This document shows positions 53,661 to 62,211 of a stretch of DNA of 64,000 bases, piece after piece. Numbering within the stretch: position 1 is the stretch's first letter; every line of letters begins with the position of its first letter. Below the pieces are notes generated by a model that was given only the letters and a program-made list of their open reading frames with translations, ran no database searches and was not told the DNA's origin. Position numbers and translations under genes: made by a program. Source of the stretch: Ruegeria lacuscaerulensis (GTDB lineage Bacteria; Pseudomonadota; Alphaproteobacteria; Rhodobacterales; Rhodobacteraceae). The DNA is taken from NCBI RefSeq assembly GCF_013034685.1, contig NZ_WQGO01000001.1, positions 558,001 through 622,000 on the forward strand, given 5' to 3'.

Positions 53661-56600
53661 ATGGATCTCGCAAGGTTTGCAATTGAGAAGCGTCTAATTT
53701 CCGCGTTGGTGACTATTCTCATTTTGGTGGCTGGCTATTTTGCATACTTAACTCTTCCTCGTTTCGAAGATCCTGAGTTCATAATAAGGCAAGCTCAGGT
53801 CATAACACCTTATCCGGGTGCCACTGCAGAAGAAGTCGCCGAAGAAGTCACTGAGGTTATTGAGAATGCTCTACAAGAGCTCTCCGGGGTAAAAGAGGTG
53901 AAGTCAGTTTCATCACCCGGACTCAGCACTGTGACGGTCGAGTTTACAATCCCCACGACACCTGATTTTCCGTCACTCCATGCAAGATTTGCCCAATTGC
54001 GCGCAAAGATTCTTGACGCTCAAACAAGCCTGCCGCCGAACGCGCTCCAATCTCAGGTCTACGATGATTTCGGCGATGTGTATGCCTTATATTTTGCGAT
54101 TGTTGGCGATGGCTATTCAATAGCCGAGCTCCACGAGTACGCGAAGGAGCTCCAGAGGGAGTTGGTTGCCGTCAGCGGTGTTTCCAAGGTGGTCTTAAGT
54201 GGTGAACAGAATGAAGCAATCTTTGTAGAGTATGCACCAGCAAGGTTAATAGAACTTGGAATATCACCGCAGCAAATTGGGCAAGTTCTGGAGGGACAAA
54301 ACCTCGTAGCGCCCGCGGGTTCCATAAAGTCCAACTCGCGACGAATAGAGATACGTCCGTCGGCGGCAGTAGCCTCAATTGACGCTATCAAAGACCTAGT
54401 CGTTTCTGTGCCGAGTAGTGGTGCATCATTTCGACTTTCAGATATCGCAACCGTGTCGCGCGGTTACGTTGAACCCGCAAGCCCCCTACTTTTTCGGGAC
54501 GGTCAGCCTGCAATTGGAATTGGAATATCGAATAGCCTGGGCGGAAACGTTGTGAACATGGGCGAAGCCGTGAAGCAACGGATAAACGAGCTGGAGAACC
54601 TAAGGCCAATCGGAATCCAGATTTTGCCAATCTCTGATCAGTCTGCTTCGGTAAAAGAATCGATCAACGACTTTGTCATGAACGTGGTTCTGGCGCTCAT
54701 CATCGTTGTAGGCATATTGCTAATTTTTATGGGGTTAAGATCCGGAATACTCATGGGAGGTATTCTGTTGGTCACAGTCGCAGGCACGCTTGCCGGCATG
54801 CAGCTCCTGGGGCTCGACATGCAAAGGATTTCACTAGGCGCGCTGATCATTGCGCTCGGCATGCTGGTTGATAACGCTATTGTCGTTGTCGAAGGTACGT
54901 TGGTCCGAGTTCAACGCGGCGAAGCCACCAGCGACGCTGCTATCTCTGTCGTAAATCAAACCAAATGGCCGCTGCTCGGAGGAACAGTTGTAGGACTTTT
55001 GGCGTTTTCCCCAATTGGCTTTTCACCGGACAACACTGGAGAATACGCCGGAAGCCTCTTCTGGACCATTTCTATCTCGTTGCTTTTTTCGTGGTTGGTA
55101 GCGATTTGGCTCACGCCCTATTTTTGCACTCTGCTGCTGAAACCAACCTCGGAAAAACCGCCTGCAGAGAATGCAATTCTCCGTGCCTATCGTGCTCTCC
55201 TCGCGTATGCGATCCGGTTCCGGTACCTGACTGTGGGGCTTGTTGTTGCGCTCTTTCTCTCTGCGATCGCAGGGTTTGCGCTGGTACCGCCGGGCTTCTT
55301 TCCCAACAGCACTAGGGCGCAATTTGTTGTGGATTACTTTTTGCCAGAGGGAACCGACATTGAACAAACCAGTCTGGACATGCGAGAGATTGAAGCGCAT
55401 CTCTTAACTCTGCCAGGTGTCAACTCTACTAATCTGTCCGTGGGCAGCGGGCATTTACGCTTCATGTTGGTATACGACAGTGAAGACCAGAACCCCGCCT
55501 ATGGTCAAATTTTGGTGGACGTAGAGGATTACCGGCAGATCGATGCGTTACAGCCTGAAATTCAGTCATGGATTGACCAAAACTACGCTGACTCATATGC
55601 AAAAGTTTGGAAGTTTGTACTGGGCCCCGGTGGTGGATCGAAAGTCGAAGCTGAATTTTCTGGACCCGATCCCGTTGTGCTTCGGGAACTCGCCGAACAG
55701 GCAAAACTGATATTCGCTGAAAATGGAGCCATCGCGATAAAAGACGACTGGCGCGAACAAAAGCCGGTAATTCGACCAGTTATTGACACGGAAAACGCCC
55801 GCAGGCTCGGTCTCACCCAAGCGGAAATTTCCAGGGCAGTTTACTGGCATCAAGTAGGGGCGCCGATAGGGATTTATCGCGAAGGCGACAACTTATTGGA
55901 CATAGTTATGCGCCCGTTCGAAGCAGCCCGAAGCAATATCAGTGACCTAAAAAACATCCAAGTTTATAGCGATGTAGCCGGAGGGTATATTCCAATATCC
56001 CAAGTTGTAGACCGATTTGACCTTGTTTTCGAAGCTGGGAACCTTAGGCGCATCGACCGAAAGCTTGCAATCACCGCACAAGCCGATAACGCACCAGAAG
56101 TACTCTCAGGCGACCTTTTCGCTCAAGTCCGACCACTTGTAGAGGCAATAAAACTGCCAAGTGGGTATTCTCTTGAATGGAGAGGTGAGTACGGGGACTC
56201 GCAAAGTGCGAACGACGGTTTAGCTTCGACTATGCCGCTTGGGTTCGGAGCGATGATTGTCGTAGTTTTCTTCTTATTTAACGCAGTCCGACAACCACTG
56301 ATCATATGGTTGACAGTACCTCTGGCTCTCATTGGAGTCGTCTGGGGGCTCGCGGCAACCAGAACGCCACTCGAATTTATGGCAATACTGGGTATTTTGT
56401 CTCTAACAGGGATGTTAATCAAAAACGCTATCGTCCTTATTGACGAAACCGATACTCAGATTGCCGGTGGAAAACCTCGATTGCTGGCTGTTGTTGACTC
56501 AGCCGTTCTACGCGTCCGCCCAGTGTCACTGGGAGTACTTACTACTGTACTTGGAGTAATGCCTTTGCTGTGGGATCCGTTTTTCGAGTCACTCGCAGTG

Positions 56601-56705
56601 GTGATCATCTGCGGTTTGAGTTTTGCAACCGTTCTTACGCTGATAGTGGTGCCGACTCTGTACTCAATTTTTTTTAGAATAAATGATGACGAAACAGCGG
56701 CTTAA
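53661..56705 (+). CDS. RND efflux transporter, inner-membrane pump
   Basis: 1014 residues, the usual length. RND architecture: helix 1 (SALVTILILVAGYFAYLTLPRFEDPE), first periplasmic loop with PGATAEEVAEEVTEVIENALQELSGV, helices 2-6 containing the proton-relay segment MLVDNAIVVVEG, second large loop, helices 8-12 ending in LTLIVVPTLYSIFF. Exports drugs, lipophilic compounds or metabolites, driven by protons; of the HAE family. The specific substrate is unknown. Followed by about 360 bases without a gene and then the integrase. Confidence 0.95.
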   Translation: MDLARFAIEKRLISALVTILILVAGYFAYLTLPRFEDPEFIIRQAQVITPYPGATAEEVAEEVTEVIENALQELSGVKEVKSVSSPGLSTVTVEFTIPTTPDFPSLHARFAQLRAKILDAQTSLPPNALQSQVYDDFGDVYALYFAIVGDGYSIAELHEYAKELQRELVAVSGVSKVVLSGEQNEAIFVEYAPARLIELGISPQQIGQVLEGQNLVAPAGSIKSNSRRIEIRPSAAVASIDAIKDLVVSVPSSGASFRLSDIATVSRGYVEPASPLLFRDGQPAIGIGISNSLGGNVVNMGEAVKQRINELENLRPIGIQILPISDQSASVKESINDFVMNVVLALIIVVGILLIFMGLRSGILMGGILLVTVAGTLAGMQLLGLDMQRISLGALIIALGMLVDNAIVVVEGTLVRVQRGEATSDAAISVVNQTKWPLLGGTVVGLLAFSPIGFSPDNTGEYAGSLFWTISISLLFSWLVAIWLTPYFCTLLLKPTSEKPPAENAILRAYRALLAYAIRFRYLTVGLVVALFLSAIAGFALVPPGFFPNSTRAQFVVDYFLPEGTDIEQTSLDMREIEAHLLTLPGVNSTNLSVGSGHLRFMLVYDSEDQNPAYGQILVDVEDYRQIDALQPEIQSWIDQNYADSYAKVWKFVLGPGGGSKVEAEFSGPDPVVLRELAEQAKLIFAENGAIAIKDDWREQKPVIRPVIDTENARRLGLTQAEISRAVYWHQVGAPIGIYREGDNLLDIVMRPFEAARSNISDLKNIQVYSDVAGGYIPISQVVDRFDLVFEAGNLRRIDRKLAITAQADNAPEVLSGDLFAQVRPLVEAIKLPSGYSLEWRGEYGDSQSANDGLASTMPLGFGAMIVVVFFLFNAVRQPLIIWLTVPLALIGVVWGLAATRTPLEFMAILGILSLTGMLIKNAIVLIDETDTQIAGGKPRLLAVVDSAVLRVRPVSLGVLTTVLGVMPLLWDPFFESLAVVIICGLSFATVLTLIVVPTLYSIFFRINDDETAA

Positions 56706-57065
56706 TCACTAACCTAAAAATCCCCACCTCTGCCAAACACCTTGCGCTTTCGGCATGTTCCGGGCTTTAAGTGCGTCCTTTTGCATGTACGAACTGATTT
56801 GGATCCCACCTTCAATTCGCACGACCTTTCCAAACCTGCAGAAAACCCCGACTAAAAGTGCGGAACCTAATTTATTACGCAATCCTGAAGGATTCTTAGT
56901 TCCTCACAGAGATTCTTTTGGAACATTGTGAGCGGTAAGTTTGCCTAACCCCGTCTCAGCATGTTCGGCGTTTGGTGAAAGAAATTTTTTGCGCTGTTCT
57001 CGTAGATTTCCGAAGTCTACCTTCTGCGCATCTCCGCCGCTCGTGTTCAGCGCGGTAAATGCCCC
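56706..57065. other. intergenic, no gene seen
   Basis: About 360 bases between the RND pump and the integrase 3' end. One weak hairpin AATCCT-GA-AGGATT near 56881; otherwise nothing recognisable. Confidence 0.5.
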
Positions 57066-58460
57066 CTACTCCAGCACCTCATCTCCATCGCGGGCAGCCG
57101 CACGCCTTTCGGCCAAACGTTTTGCCATGTTGTACTCGTCACTGCCCCGTTCGAAGCGGCTTTCATAGAAGTCGAGCACCATCGCGTTTTCCTTGGCGGT
57201 TAGCAAACCACCAGTAGAAAGCCCCTCGATAATGCTGCGACGTTGATGGTCCGACATTTTTCCATAGTAGATTTCAGTGATTTTTTCGTTCGTATGGCCA
57301 AGATTTAGGGACCAGGCTTTACGGTCTTTGGGAGAGGTGCAAAGCTCATCCCCAAGCGCCTTGAGCGTATCACGAACAGAGTGCGGTGTGCATTTGCGTC
57401 CGATCTGGGAGGTGGCGAGATCAAAGGCGCAGCTCACGGCTGAGGAGGATTTCATCGGGGGTACGGGGCTGATCTCTGATCCTCGTTGTTTCAGATGTGC
57501 AAGCTCAGGGAAGACAGCGTCGTCTTGGGTGAAGCCCATTACCATTAGCTCCGAAAGCCAGCTTACGAAAACCTCTTGGAAGGCTTCAGTACGCGGGAAG
57601 AAAACACTGCGAAAGCTCTTCCCATTCTTTGCGCGCATTTCTAAGGCGTCCTGAACCAGCTCCCCTTTACAAAGGTCAATATGTTTCAGTCTCAGCGTAG
57701 TGAGCGCTGCGGCGCGTAACCCACTGGCATAAGCACAAGCCACCATGGCGCGATCACGGCGCTCCGCAATCGTGCGATCAGGCATCTTCTCCAACATCTT
57801 TTCCGCCTGCTCGATCGTCAGATAGTCGCGATCATCACGCGGCAGGGTTTTGGCGTGTACCGCCTTTGGAAGCTCCAGATAGAGTGGGATGTTTTGACTC
57901 AAACGCTTGTAGCCGTCCTGAAGCCGGAGCCATTCGAAGAACTGGCGAACCTGCGACGCGTGGTGCCGGATGGTAGAATTACCCAAACCACCATGCTCTT
58001 TGAGCGTTTGGCCAAGATTGACCAAATGATCACGAAAGTCTGCGGCGTCCTTTGGCGTGACCTTGTCGAAGGCTTTGCCTCCTAGGAAAACCTCCAGCAT
58101 GCGGATGCTCCGCAGATGGGCGCGTTTGGTCGAAGTCTCAAAGCGCCCAGCATAGACTTGCCACTCATGCACGATCCGATCGTTTGTCGGGTACCAAACC
58201 GTCTCGCGAAAGCCGGGTTTATTCCCGGTATCAGCTGGGATCTCACAATTACTTTCGCCCAGCGCCAGCAGCTTTTCCTTTTGGAACCAACGATACTTGA
58301 AGCGCCAGAGTTTCGAACCGTTCGGCTTCACCAGCAAATAAAGCCCGTCAAAATCGGCCTGCTTGTAGGGCTTCTCCCTAGGTTTCAGAGCCCGAATCCG
58401 TGCGTCGCTCAAAACAGGAATTGGGGGTACCTTCCAGTCACCGTGTGGCACGTACCCCAA
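57066..58460 (-). CDS. tyrosine integrase of the tRNA-Thr island
   Basis: Up to 464 residues. The first ~70 resemble the arm-binding domain of P4-like integrases (SDARIRALKPREKPYKQADF, DGLYLLVKPNGSKLWRFKY). The rest reads as a different integrase core: core-binding domain (TSTKRAHLRSIRMLEVFLGG) and catalytic domain with arginine in GLRAAAL, HSVRD, LGHT and tyrosine in EIYYGKMS. All catalytic residues are present, so it could be active. The start is uncertain: the open frame begins TTG 58460, inside a direct repeat, and GTG 58451 or a codon nearer 58412 is possible. It lies 125 bases from tRNA-Thr and is transcribed into the island. Confidence 0.92.
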   Translation of the reverse strand: MGYVPHGDWKVPPIPVLSDARIRALKPREKPYKQADFDGLYLLVKPNGSKLWRFKYRWFQKEKLLALGESNCEIPADTGNKPGFRETVWYPTNDRIVHEWQVYAGRFETSTKRAHLRSIRMLEVFLGGKAFDKVTPKDAADFRDHLVNLGQTLKEHGGLGNSTIRHHASQVRQFFEWLRLQDGYKRLSQNIPLYLELPKAVHAKTLPRDDRDYLTIEQAEKMLEKMPDRTIAERRDRAMVACAYASGLRAAALTTLRLKHIDLCKGELVQDALEMRAKNGKSFRSVFFPRTEAFQEVFVSWLSELMVMGFTQDDAVFPELAHLKQRGSEISPVPPMKSSSAVSCAFDLATSQIGRKCTPHSVRDTLKALGDELCTSPKDRKAWSLNLGHTNEKITEIYYGKMSDHQRRSIIEGLSTGGLLTAKENAMVLDFYESRFERGSDEYNMAKRLAERRAAARDGDEVLE

Positions 58461-58476
58461 TTTGGTACCCCATTTG
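58452..58476. repeat. tandem direct repeat at the integrase 5' end
   Basis: GTACCCCAATTTG (58452-58464) is followed at once by GTACCCCATTTG (58465-58476). Repeats of this size next to an integrase and attachment site are typical arm or accessory sites; it may also overlap the integrase promoter or start. Confidence 0.45.
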
Positions 58477-58585
58477 GGGGCAGATTACAGCGCACGTGGC
58501 AGGACAACATCGGACAATCCGAAAGTAGAAATCCTGCAACTACAAGCTACTATCAGTCAAAATCGAACGCAACTGGATGTTAAAG

Positions 58586-58602
58586 TGGTGCCCCCACACG
58601 GA
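58586..58602. repeat. attachment site at tRNA-Thr 3' end
   Basis: TGGTGCCCCCACACGGA, the tRNA 3' terminus, matched with one base missing at 28970-28985. The integrase lies just inside it. Confidence 0.5.
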
Positions 58603-58661
58603 CTCGAACCGCGGACCTACTGATTACAAATCAGTTGCTCTACCAGCTGAGCTATAGGGGC
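58586..58661 (-). tRNA. tRNA-Thr (anticodon UGU)
   Basis: 76-nt tRNA on the - strand. Acceptor GCCCCTA / TGGGGGC, D-arm with AGCTCAGCTGGTAGAGC, anticodon stem ACTGA/TCAGT with loop TTTGTAA and anticodon TGT, T-arm GCGGTTCGAGTCCGTGT, encoded CCA at 58586-58588. Its 3' end is the presumed integration site for the island lying to its left. Confidence 0.97.
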
Positions 58662-58824
58662 ACTGGGTGTCGATTACTTTCTCTGCCGCGCGACTGCAAG
58701 CCCGAAATTTCACCGCAACTTAGGGAAATTCTTGTTTCGTCGTTGGCGAGGCAAGCGAAGGGTTAGTTGAGGCGGGTTTGACTGCGCGGGTTGCAACCTG
58801 TAACCCGACAAACGAGGCAAGAAG

Positions 58825-59733
58825 ATGCAGGGACAAGAGCCGGATATGCAGTTTGCGATCCACGCTGGGGCCGCTTTTACGGATCAGGGGCGGCTGCAAA
58901 GGTCGCTTCAGGCGAATGGTGCGTTGCTCAGCGAGTGTGGCGCGCGGTTCTTTGGCCCTCGTCGGTATCGTCAGTATTTCAAACCGAATTTCGGCGGGCC
59001 GGATATTCGAACTCTGTCACCTGACGCAATCAAGAAAATGCGACTGGCCTTGCCTGTGGACGCGGCGACCAAGCGTGCCATTTTCCTGAACGACAATTTC
59101 GTGGGTGATCAGGGGAATCTTCTGCGCGACGGCCAACTTTATCCCGATGCCGGGCGCAGGATGGCGCTGTTGCAGCAGGCCTTTCCAGAAGAACCTATAA
59201 ATCTGTATTTCGCCCTTAGAAATCCGGGCAGTTTCATCCCGAAACTGCTGATGGCCCTGCCCGACCCAGATCGGGAAGAGATTCTGCGCACAACAGATCT
59301 AAGCTGTCTGAGCTGGATTGGCATGATCGAGGATATTCGTGATCTCGCCCCGGATGTGAAGATTACGCTTTGGTGCAACGAAGACACCCCCCTCATCTGG
59401 GGCAATGTTGTGCGCCAAGTCAGCGGGATACCAGAAACCGCAGCCCTGACCGGAGAATATGACCTGATCTTGTCGTTGTTGACTGCAGAGGGGCAAGTTC
59501 TGGCGCAGGCAGCCTTGGACACTGAAGCCAACGATCCTGAAGCCCTTCAGGTCCAGTTGTTCCACATTTTTGAGGAACACGCCGAATCGGACAGGCTTGA
59601 AGAGGAGCTTGAGCTTCCCGGATGGAACGCAGAAATCGTTGATGCATTCTCGGAGCTGTACGAACAGGACGTAGCTCGGTTGGCAAATATGAGCGGGGTT
59701 CAGGTTCTGAGCCCGCGCAACGCGCCCCTCTAG
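58825..59733 (+). CDS. hypothetical protein with degenerate sulfotransferase-like N-terminus
   Basis: 302 residues (a start at 58846 is also possible). The first ~45 residues, IHAGAAFTDQGRLQRSLQANG then LSECGARFFGP, line up with the opening of bacterial sulfotransferase-like proteins (IHIGxxKTGTTSLQxxLxxNR), but the PAPS-binding KTGT is missing, so sulfotransferase activity is doubtful. The rest is mixed alpha/beta (NLYFALRNPGSFIPKLLMALP is also similar to that fold) with an acidic helical C-terminus. GAGG precedes the ATG. First gene right of tRNA-Thr. Role unknown. Confidence 0.8.
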   Translation: MQGQEPDMQFAIHAGAAFTDQGRLQRSLQANGALLSECGARFFGPRRYRQYFKPNFGGPDIRTLSPDAIKKMRLALPVDAATKRAIFLNDNFVGDQGNLLRDGQLYPDAGRRMALLQQAFPEEPINLYFALRNPGSFIPKLLMALPDPDREEILRTTDLSCLSWIGMIEDIRDLAPDVKITLWCNEDTPLIWGNVVRQVSGIPETAALTGEYDLILSLLTAEGQVLAQAALDTEANDPEALQVQLFHIFEEHAESDRLEEELELPGWNAEIVDAFSELYEQDVARLANMSGVQVLSPRNAPL

Positions 59734-59747
59734 GTACAGAGGGATGG

Positions 59748-59772
59748 GCAAACGCCGGGTGTGGGCGTTTGC
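59748..59772. terminator. hairpin between converging genes
   Basis: Perfect 9-bp stem GCAAACGCC / GGCGTTTGC with a 7-nt loop in the 48-base gap between the stops of the hypothetical gene and gapR. No U-run follows in either direction, so termination strength is unclear. Confidence 0.5.
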
Positions 59773-59781
59773 AAAGGGCCT

Positions 59782-60051
59782 TTAGCTCATGCCAAGCGCT
59801 TCTTTGTACATTTCAAGGACCGCCTCTTCCTCGGCGATGTCGTCCTTGTCGCGTTTACGTAGGGCAATGACCTTGCGCATCACCTTGGTGTCGTAGCCGC
59901 GGGCCTTGGCTTCGGCCATAACCTCTTTCTGCTGCTCTGCGATGTCTTTTTTCTCGGCATCCAGACGCTCGAACCGCTCGATAAATTGGCGCAGTTCTCC
60001 GGCGGTCACGCGGTAATTGGCGGTGGCCTGGTCTTCGGTCATATCTTCCAT
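59782..60051 (-). CDS. gapR: GapR-family nucleoid-associated protein (DUF2312)
   Basis: 89 residues, full length. Almost wholly helical with the conserved core AGELRQFIERFERLDAEKKDIA, EQQKEVMAEAKARGYDTKVMRK, VIALRKRDKDDIAEEEAVLEMYKEALG. In Caulobacter GapR binds overtwisted, AT-rich DNA and helps replication and chromosome organisation; the same role is likely here. A second ATG three codons on is an alternative start. Core chromosomal gene, supporting the alphaproteobacterial assignment. Confidence 0.95.
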   Translation of the reverse strand: MEDMTEDQATANYRVTAGELRQFIERFERLDAEKKDIAEQQKEVMAEAKARGYDTKVMRKVIALRKRDKDDIAEEEAVLEMYKEALGMS

Positions 60052-60214
60052 CTACGTCTCTCCCAGAGGTTGCGGTCCTGCCGCGGTGGCAGCGGCAATA
60101 TGCCGGATACATCGCACCCGCCGGCGCCGCAAGCGGTCAATCGCAGGCCGGGCTTGTGCGCCACAATGCGATCCGGTAAGCGCAATGCGCATCAGCAAAA
60201 GATTGCGAGGCCAA

Positions 60215-60433
60215 ATGTTCGAACTCATCACCTGGGGCGGAGCCGCCCTGTCGCTTGCCGGTCTCCTGGGGCTGGTCTGGTGTATCCTGCGCGTGATGAA
60301 GGCCCGCAAATCGGGCCTGTCTGATGATGAACTGCGCGCCGTTGTTCAGGGGGTTCTGCCGTGGAATCTGGCATCCCTGTTTTTGTCGGTCCTGGGCCTG
60401 ATGCTGGTGATCCTGGGAATTTCGTTCAGCTAA
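60215..60433 (+). CDS. small two-helix membrane protein, unknown function
   Basis: 72 residues from ATG 60215, preceded by GAGG. Two hydrophobic segments (about 5-26 and 48-70) with a basic, charged loop between them (RVMKARKSGLSDDELRAVVQG). Not recognised. Converges on the next gene with a nine-base gap and no obvious terminator. Confidence 0.75.
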   Translation: MFELITWGGAALSLAGLLGLVWCILRVMKARKSGLSDDELRAVVQGVLPWNLASLFLSVLGLMLVILGISFS

Positions 60434-60442
60434 ACCTGTACG

Positions 60443-60658
60443 TCATACTGGCAAGTTGTCGAACTGCGCTTCCATTGCATCTTCGCAAAGGGCCGCATCC
60501 AGGCGACGCAGCCGCGATGGCACGTGAACGCCCTGCTGGCGCATCCGATCGATTACCTTTGTAACGCTAGGCTGCAAGGCCAGACGAGTTTCCAGACAGG
60601 CACCCTGCAACTTTTCTTCCAGTCGCGCGGCTTCGGAATACAAATTGCTTGTAGACAT
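60443..60658 (-). CDS. small helical protein, unknown function
   Basis: 71 residues from ATG 60658, which has GGGAGG six bases upstream. Hydrophilic and helical (SEAARLEEKLQGACLETRLALQ, SVTKVIDRMRQQG). Not recognised, cytosolic by composition. Confidence 0.7.
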   Translation of the reverse strand: MSTSNLYSEAARLEEKLQGACLETRLALQPSVTKVIDRMRQQGVHVPSRLRRLDAALCEDAMEAQFDNLPV

Positions 60659-60845
60659 CGTCATCCTCCCAAATGCTGTCTGACTACACCCATATAGGTA
60701 ACTGTTTTAAGACTAGCTGATCCACGCCCGCGGTCGCGCATAAACTTGCCGTTACGTAAGGCAAAATCGGCGGCGAATTGCGGAACGGTTAAAGTCTAGT
60801 CGATTTCCGGCTAATCTGCCTTGACAGGCATCAAGTCACGCAAGC

Positions 60846-60874
60846 TTGATTGCGATATATTCCAGACTTACTAT
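60846..60874 (+). promoter_or_regulatory. promoter of the sulfur-detoxification operon
   Basis: TTGATT at 60846-60851, a 17-base spacer and TACTAT at 60869-60874, about 30 bases before the first gene. An AT-rich imperfect palindrome (ATATA...TATAT, 60856-60876) overlaps the -10 region, the usual place for an ArsR-type repressor (BigR/SqrR) that controls such operons. No repressor gene lies in the window. Confidence 0.45.
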
Positions 60875-60902
60875 ATAAAGAGAAAGACAAGCGGAGGGCA
60901 AG

Positions 60903-61766
60903 ATGACACCCAAGGTCAAGGCATTTTTCGACACCGATACATTCACGGTGTCTTATCTGGTGCAAGAACCCGAAGGCACAGCCTGCGCGATTATCGACAG
61001 CGTTCTGGATTTCGACCATGCCTCGGGTCGCACGAGCACCAGTTCAGCCGACGAGATCATCAGCCATGTCCGCGCCAACGGGCTGAAGGTCGAATGGATT
61101 TTGGAAAGTCATGTCCATGCCGACCACCTGTCGGCTGCGCCTTACCTTCAGCAGGAACTGGGTGGGAAAATTGGCATCGGCGACCAGATCGTCACCATTC
61201 AGGAAACCTTCGGCAAAATCTTCAACGAAGGGACCGAGTTTCAGCGCGATGGCAGCCAATTCGACGCCCTGTTCCGCCAAGGCGACAGTTTTCACATCGG
61301 CCAGATGCGGGGTGATGTCCTGCATACGCCCGGCCACACTCCGGCTTGCATGACCTATGTGATCGGCGATGCGGCTTTTGTCGGCGATACCCTGTTCATG
61401 CCCGATTTCGGAACCGCGCGCTGTGACTTTCCCGGTGGGTCCTCGGAGGTCTTATATGACTCGATTCAAAAGATCCTTTCCCTGCCCGACGAGACTCGGA
61501 TCTTTGTTGGTCACGACTACAAAGCCCCCGGCCGCGATGAGTTCGCGTGGGAAACCACCGTGGGCGAACAAAAGGCGCTGAACGTGCATATCGGTCAGGG
61601 CCGCCCGATCGAAGAATTCGTCGAGATGCGGGATGCGCGCGATGCGACCCTGGGAATGCCGCGTCTGATCCTTCCTTCCCTTCAAGTCAACATGCGGGCC
61701 GGCCAGATGCCGCCAGCGGACGAAAAAGGCGATGTTTTTCTGAAGGTTCCACTGAACAAGCTGTAA
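60903..61766 (+). CDS. metallo-beta-lactamase-fold hydrolase, Blh/persulfide-dioxygenase-like
   Basis: 287 residues. The metal site is HVHADH at 70-75 (H70, H72, D74, H75), with histidine in PGHTPAC and aspartate in GDTLFMPDFGTARCDFPGG, a signature of the ETHE1/Blh branch. The C-terminal VGHDYKAPG histidine completes the set. These enzymes oxidise glutathione persulfide to sulfite using iron and oxygen, and detoxify sulfide. GGAGGGCA precedes the ATG. First gene of a four-gene operon with two YeeE/YedE proteins and a DUF442 sulfurtransferase, the organisation known from BigR/Blh systems. Confidence 0.93.
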   Translation: MTPKVKAFFDTDTFTVSYLVQEPEGTACAIIDSVLDFDHASGRTSTSSADEIISHVRANGLKVEWILESHVHADHLSAAPYLQQELGGKIGIGDQIVTIQETFGKIFNEGTEFQRDGSQFDALFRQGDSFHIGQMRGDVLHTPGHTPACMTYVIGDAAFVGDTLFMPDFGTARCDFPGGSSEVLYDSIQKILSLPDETRIFVGHDYKAPGRDEFAWETTVGEQKALNVHIGQGRPIEEFVEMRDARDATLGMPRLILPSLQVNMRAGQMPPADEKGDVFLKVPLNKL

Positions 61767-61788
61767 CGATCCGTCGAAAGGGCAAACA

Positions 61789-62211
61789 ATGCAAACGGAA
61801 TGGATTTGGGGATTTGGCGGCGGCCTGATGATCGGGATGGGCGCTGCCATTTACCTGTTGGGTAACGGTCGCATCATGGGGGCCAGCGGTATTTTAGGCG
61901 GGCTGATCGACGGCTCGGACCGTACAAAGGAGCGACTGGCCTTTATCGCAGGACTTGTCGGAATGCCCCTGATTCTCAGCCTGCTTCTATCTCCCGCGCC
62001 CGCGACACATCTGACAGGCAATCTCTCGGTCGTCATTATTGCGGGCCTGCTGGTTGGGGTCGGCACTCGGATCGCCAATGGCTGCACGTCGGGGCATGGG
62101 GTTTGCGGCATCTCCCGGTTTTCGCTGCGCGGCATCGTGGCGACGGTAATTTATATTGGCGCCGGTGCCGTAATCTTGGTGTTCCTGCGCCACCTGCTGG
62201 GGTTGATCTGA
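61789..62211 (+). CDS. YeeE/YedE-family membrane protein, subunit 1
   Basis: 140 residues, four helices, with the family's NGCTSGHGVCGISRFSLRG segment containing conserved cysteines and GAAIYLLGNGRIMGASGILGG near the start. Members of the family carry thiosulfate or sulfur compounds across the membrane (TsuA in E. coli). As half of a split pair it probably works with the next protein. Stop overlaps the start of the next gene (62209-62211). Confidence 0.9.
   Translation: MQTEWIWGFGGGLMIGMGAAIYLLGNGRIMGASGILGGLIDGSDRTKERLAFIAGLVGMPLILSLLLSPAPATHLTGNLSVVIIAGLLVGVGTRIANGCTSGHGVCGISRFSLRGIVATVIYIGAGAVILVFLRHLLGLI

Larger units (their letters stand above)
28970..58602. mobile_element. probable genomic island integrated at tRNA-Thr
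   Basis: About 29.6 kb between two near-identical tRNA-Thr 3'-end sequences, with a tyrosine integrase at the tRNA end transcribed into the element. The interior looks more AT-rich than both flanks, especially around 28.9-29.3, 31-34, 43-48 and 52-57 kb, and gene order is a patchwork of unrelated functions. arcB and arcC look closer in base composition to the flanks, so the island may be built of several acquisitions. No conjugation or phage structural genes are present, so it would need help to move. Confidence 0.5.
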
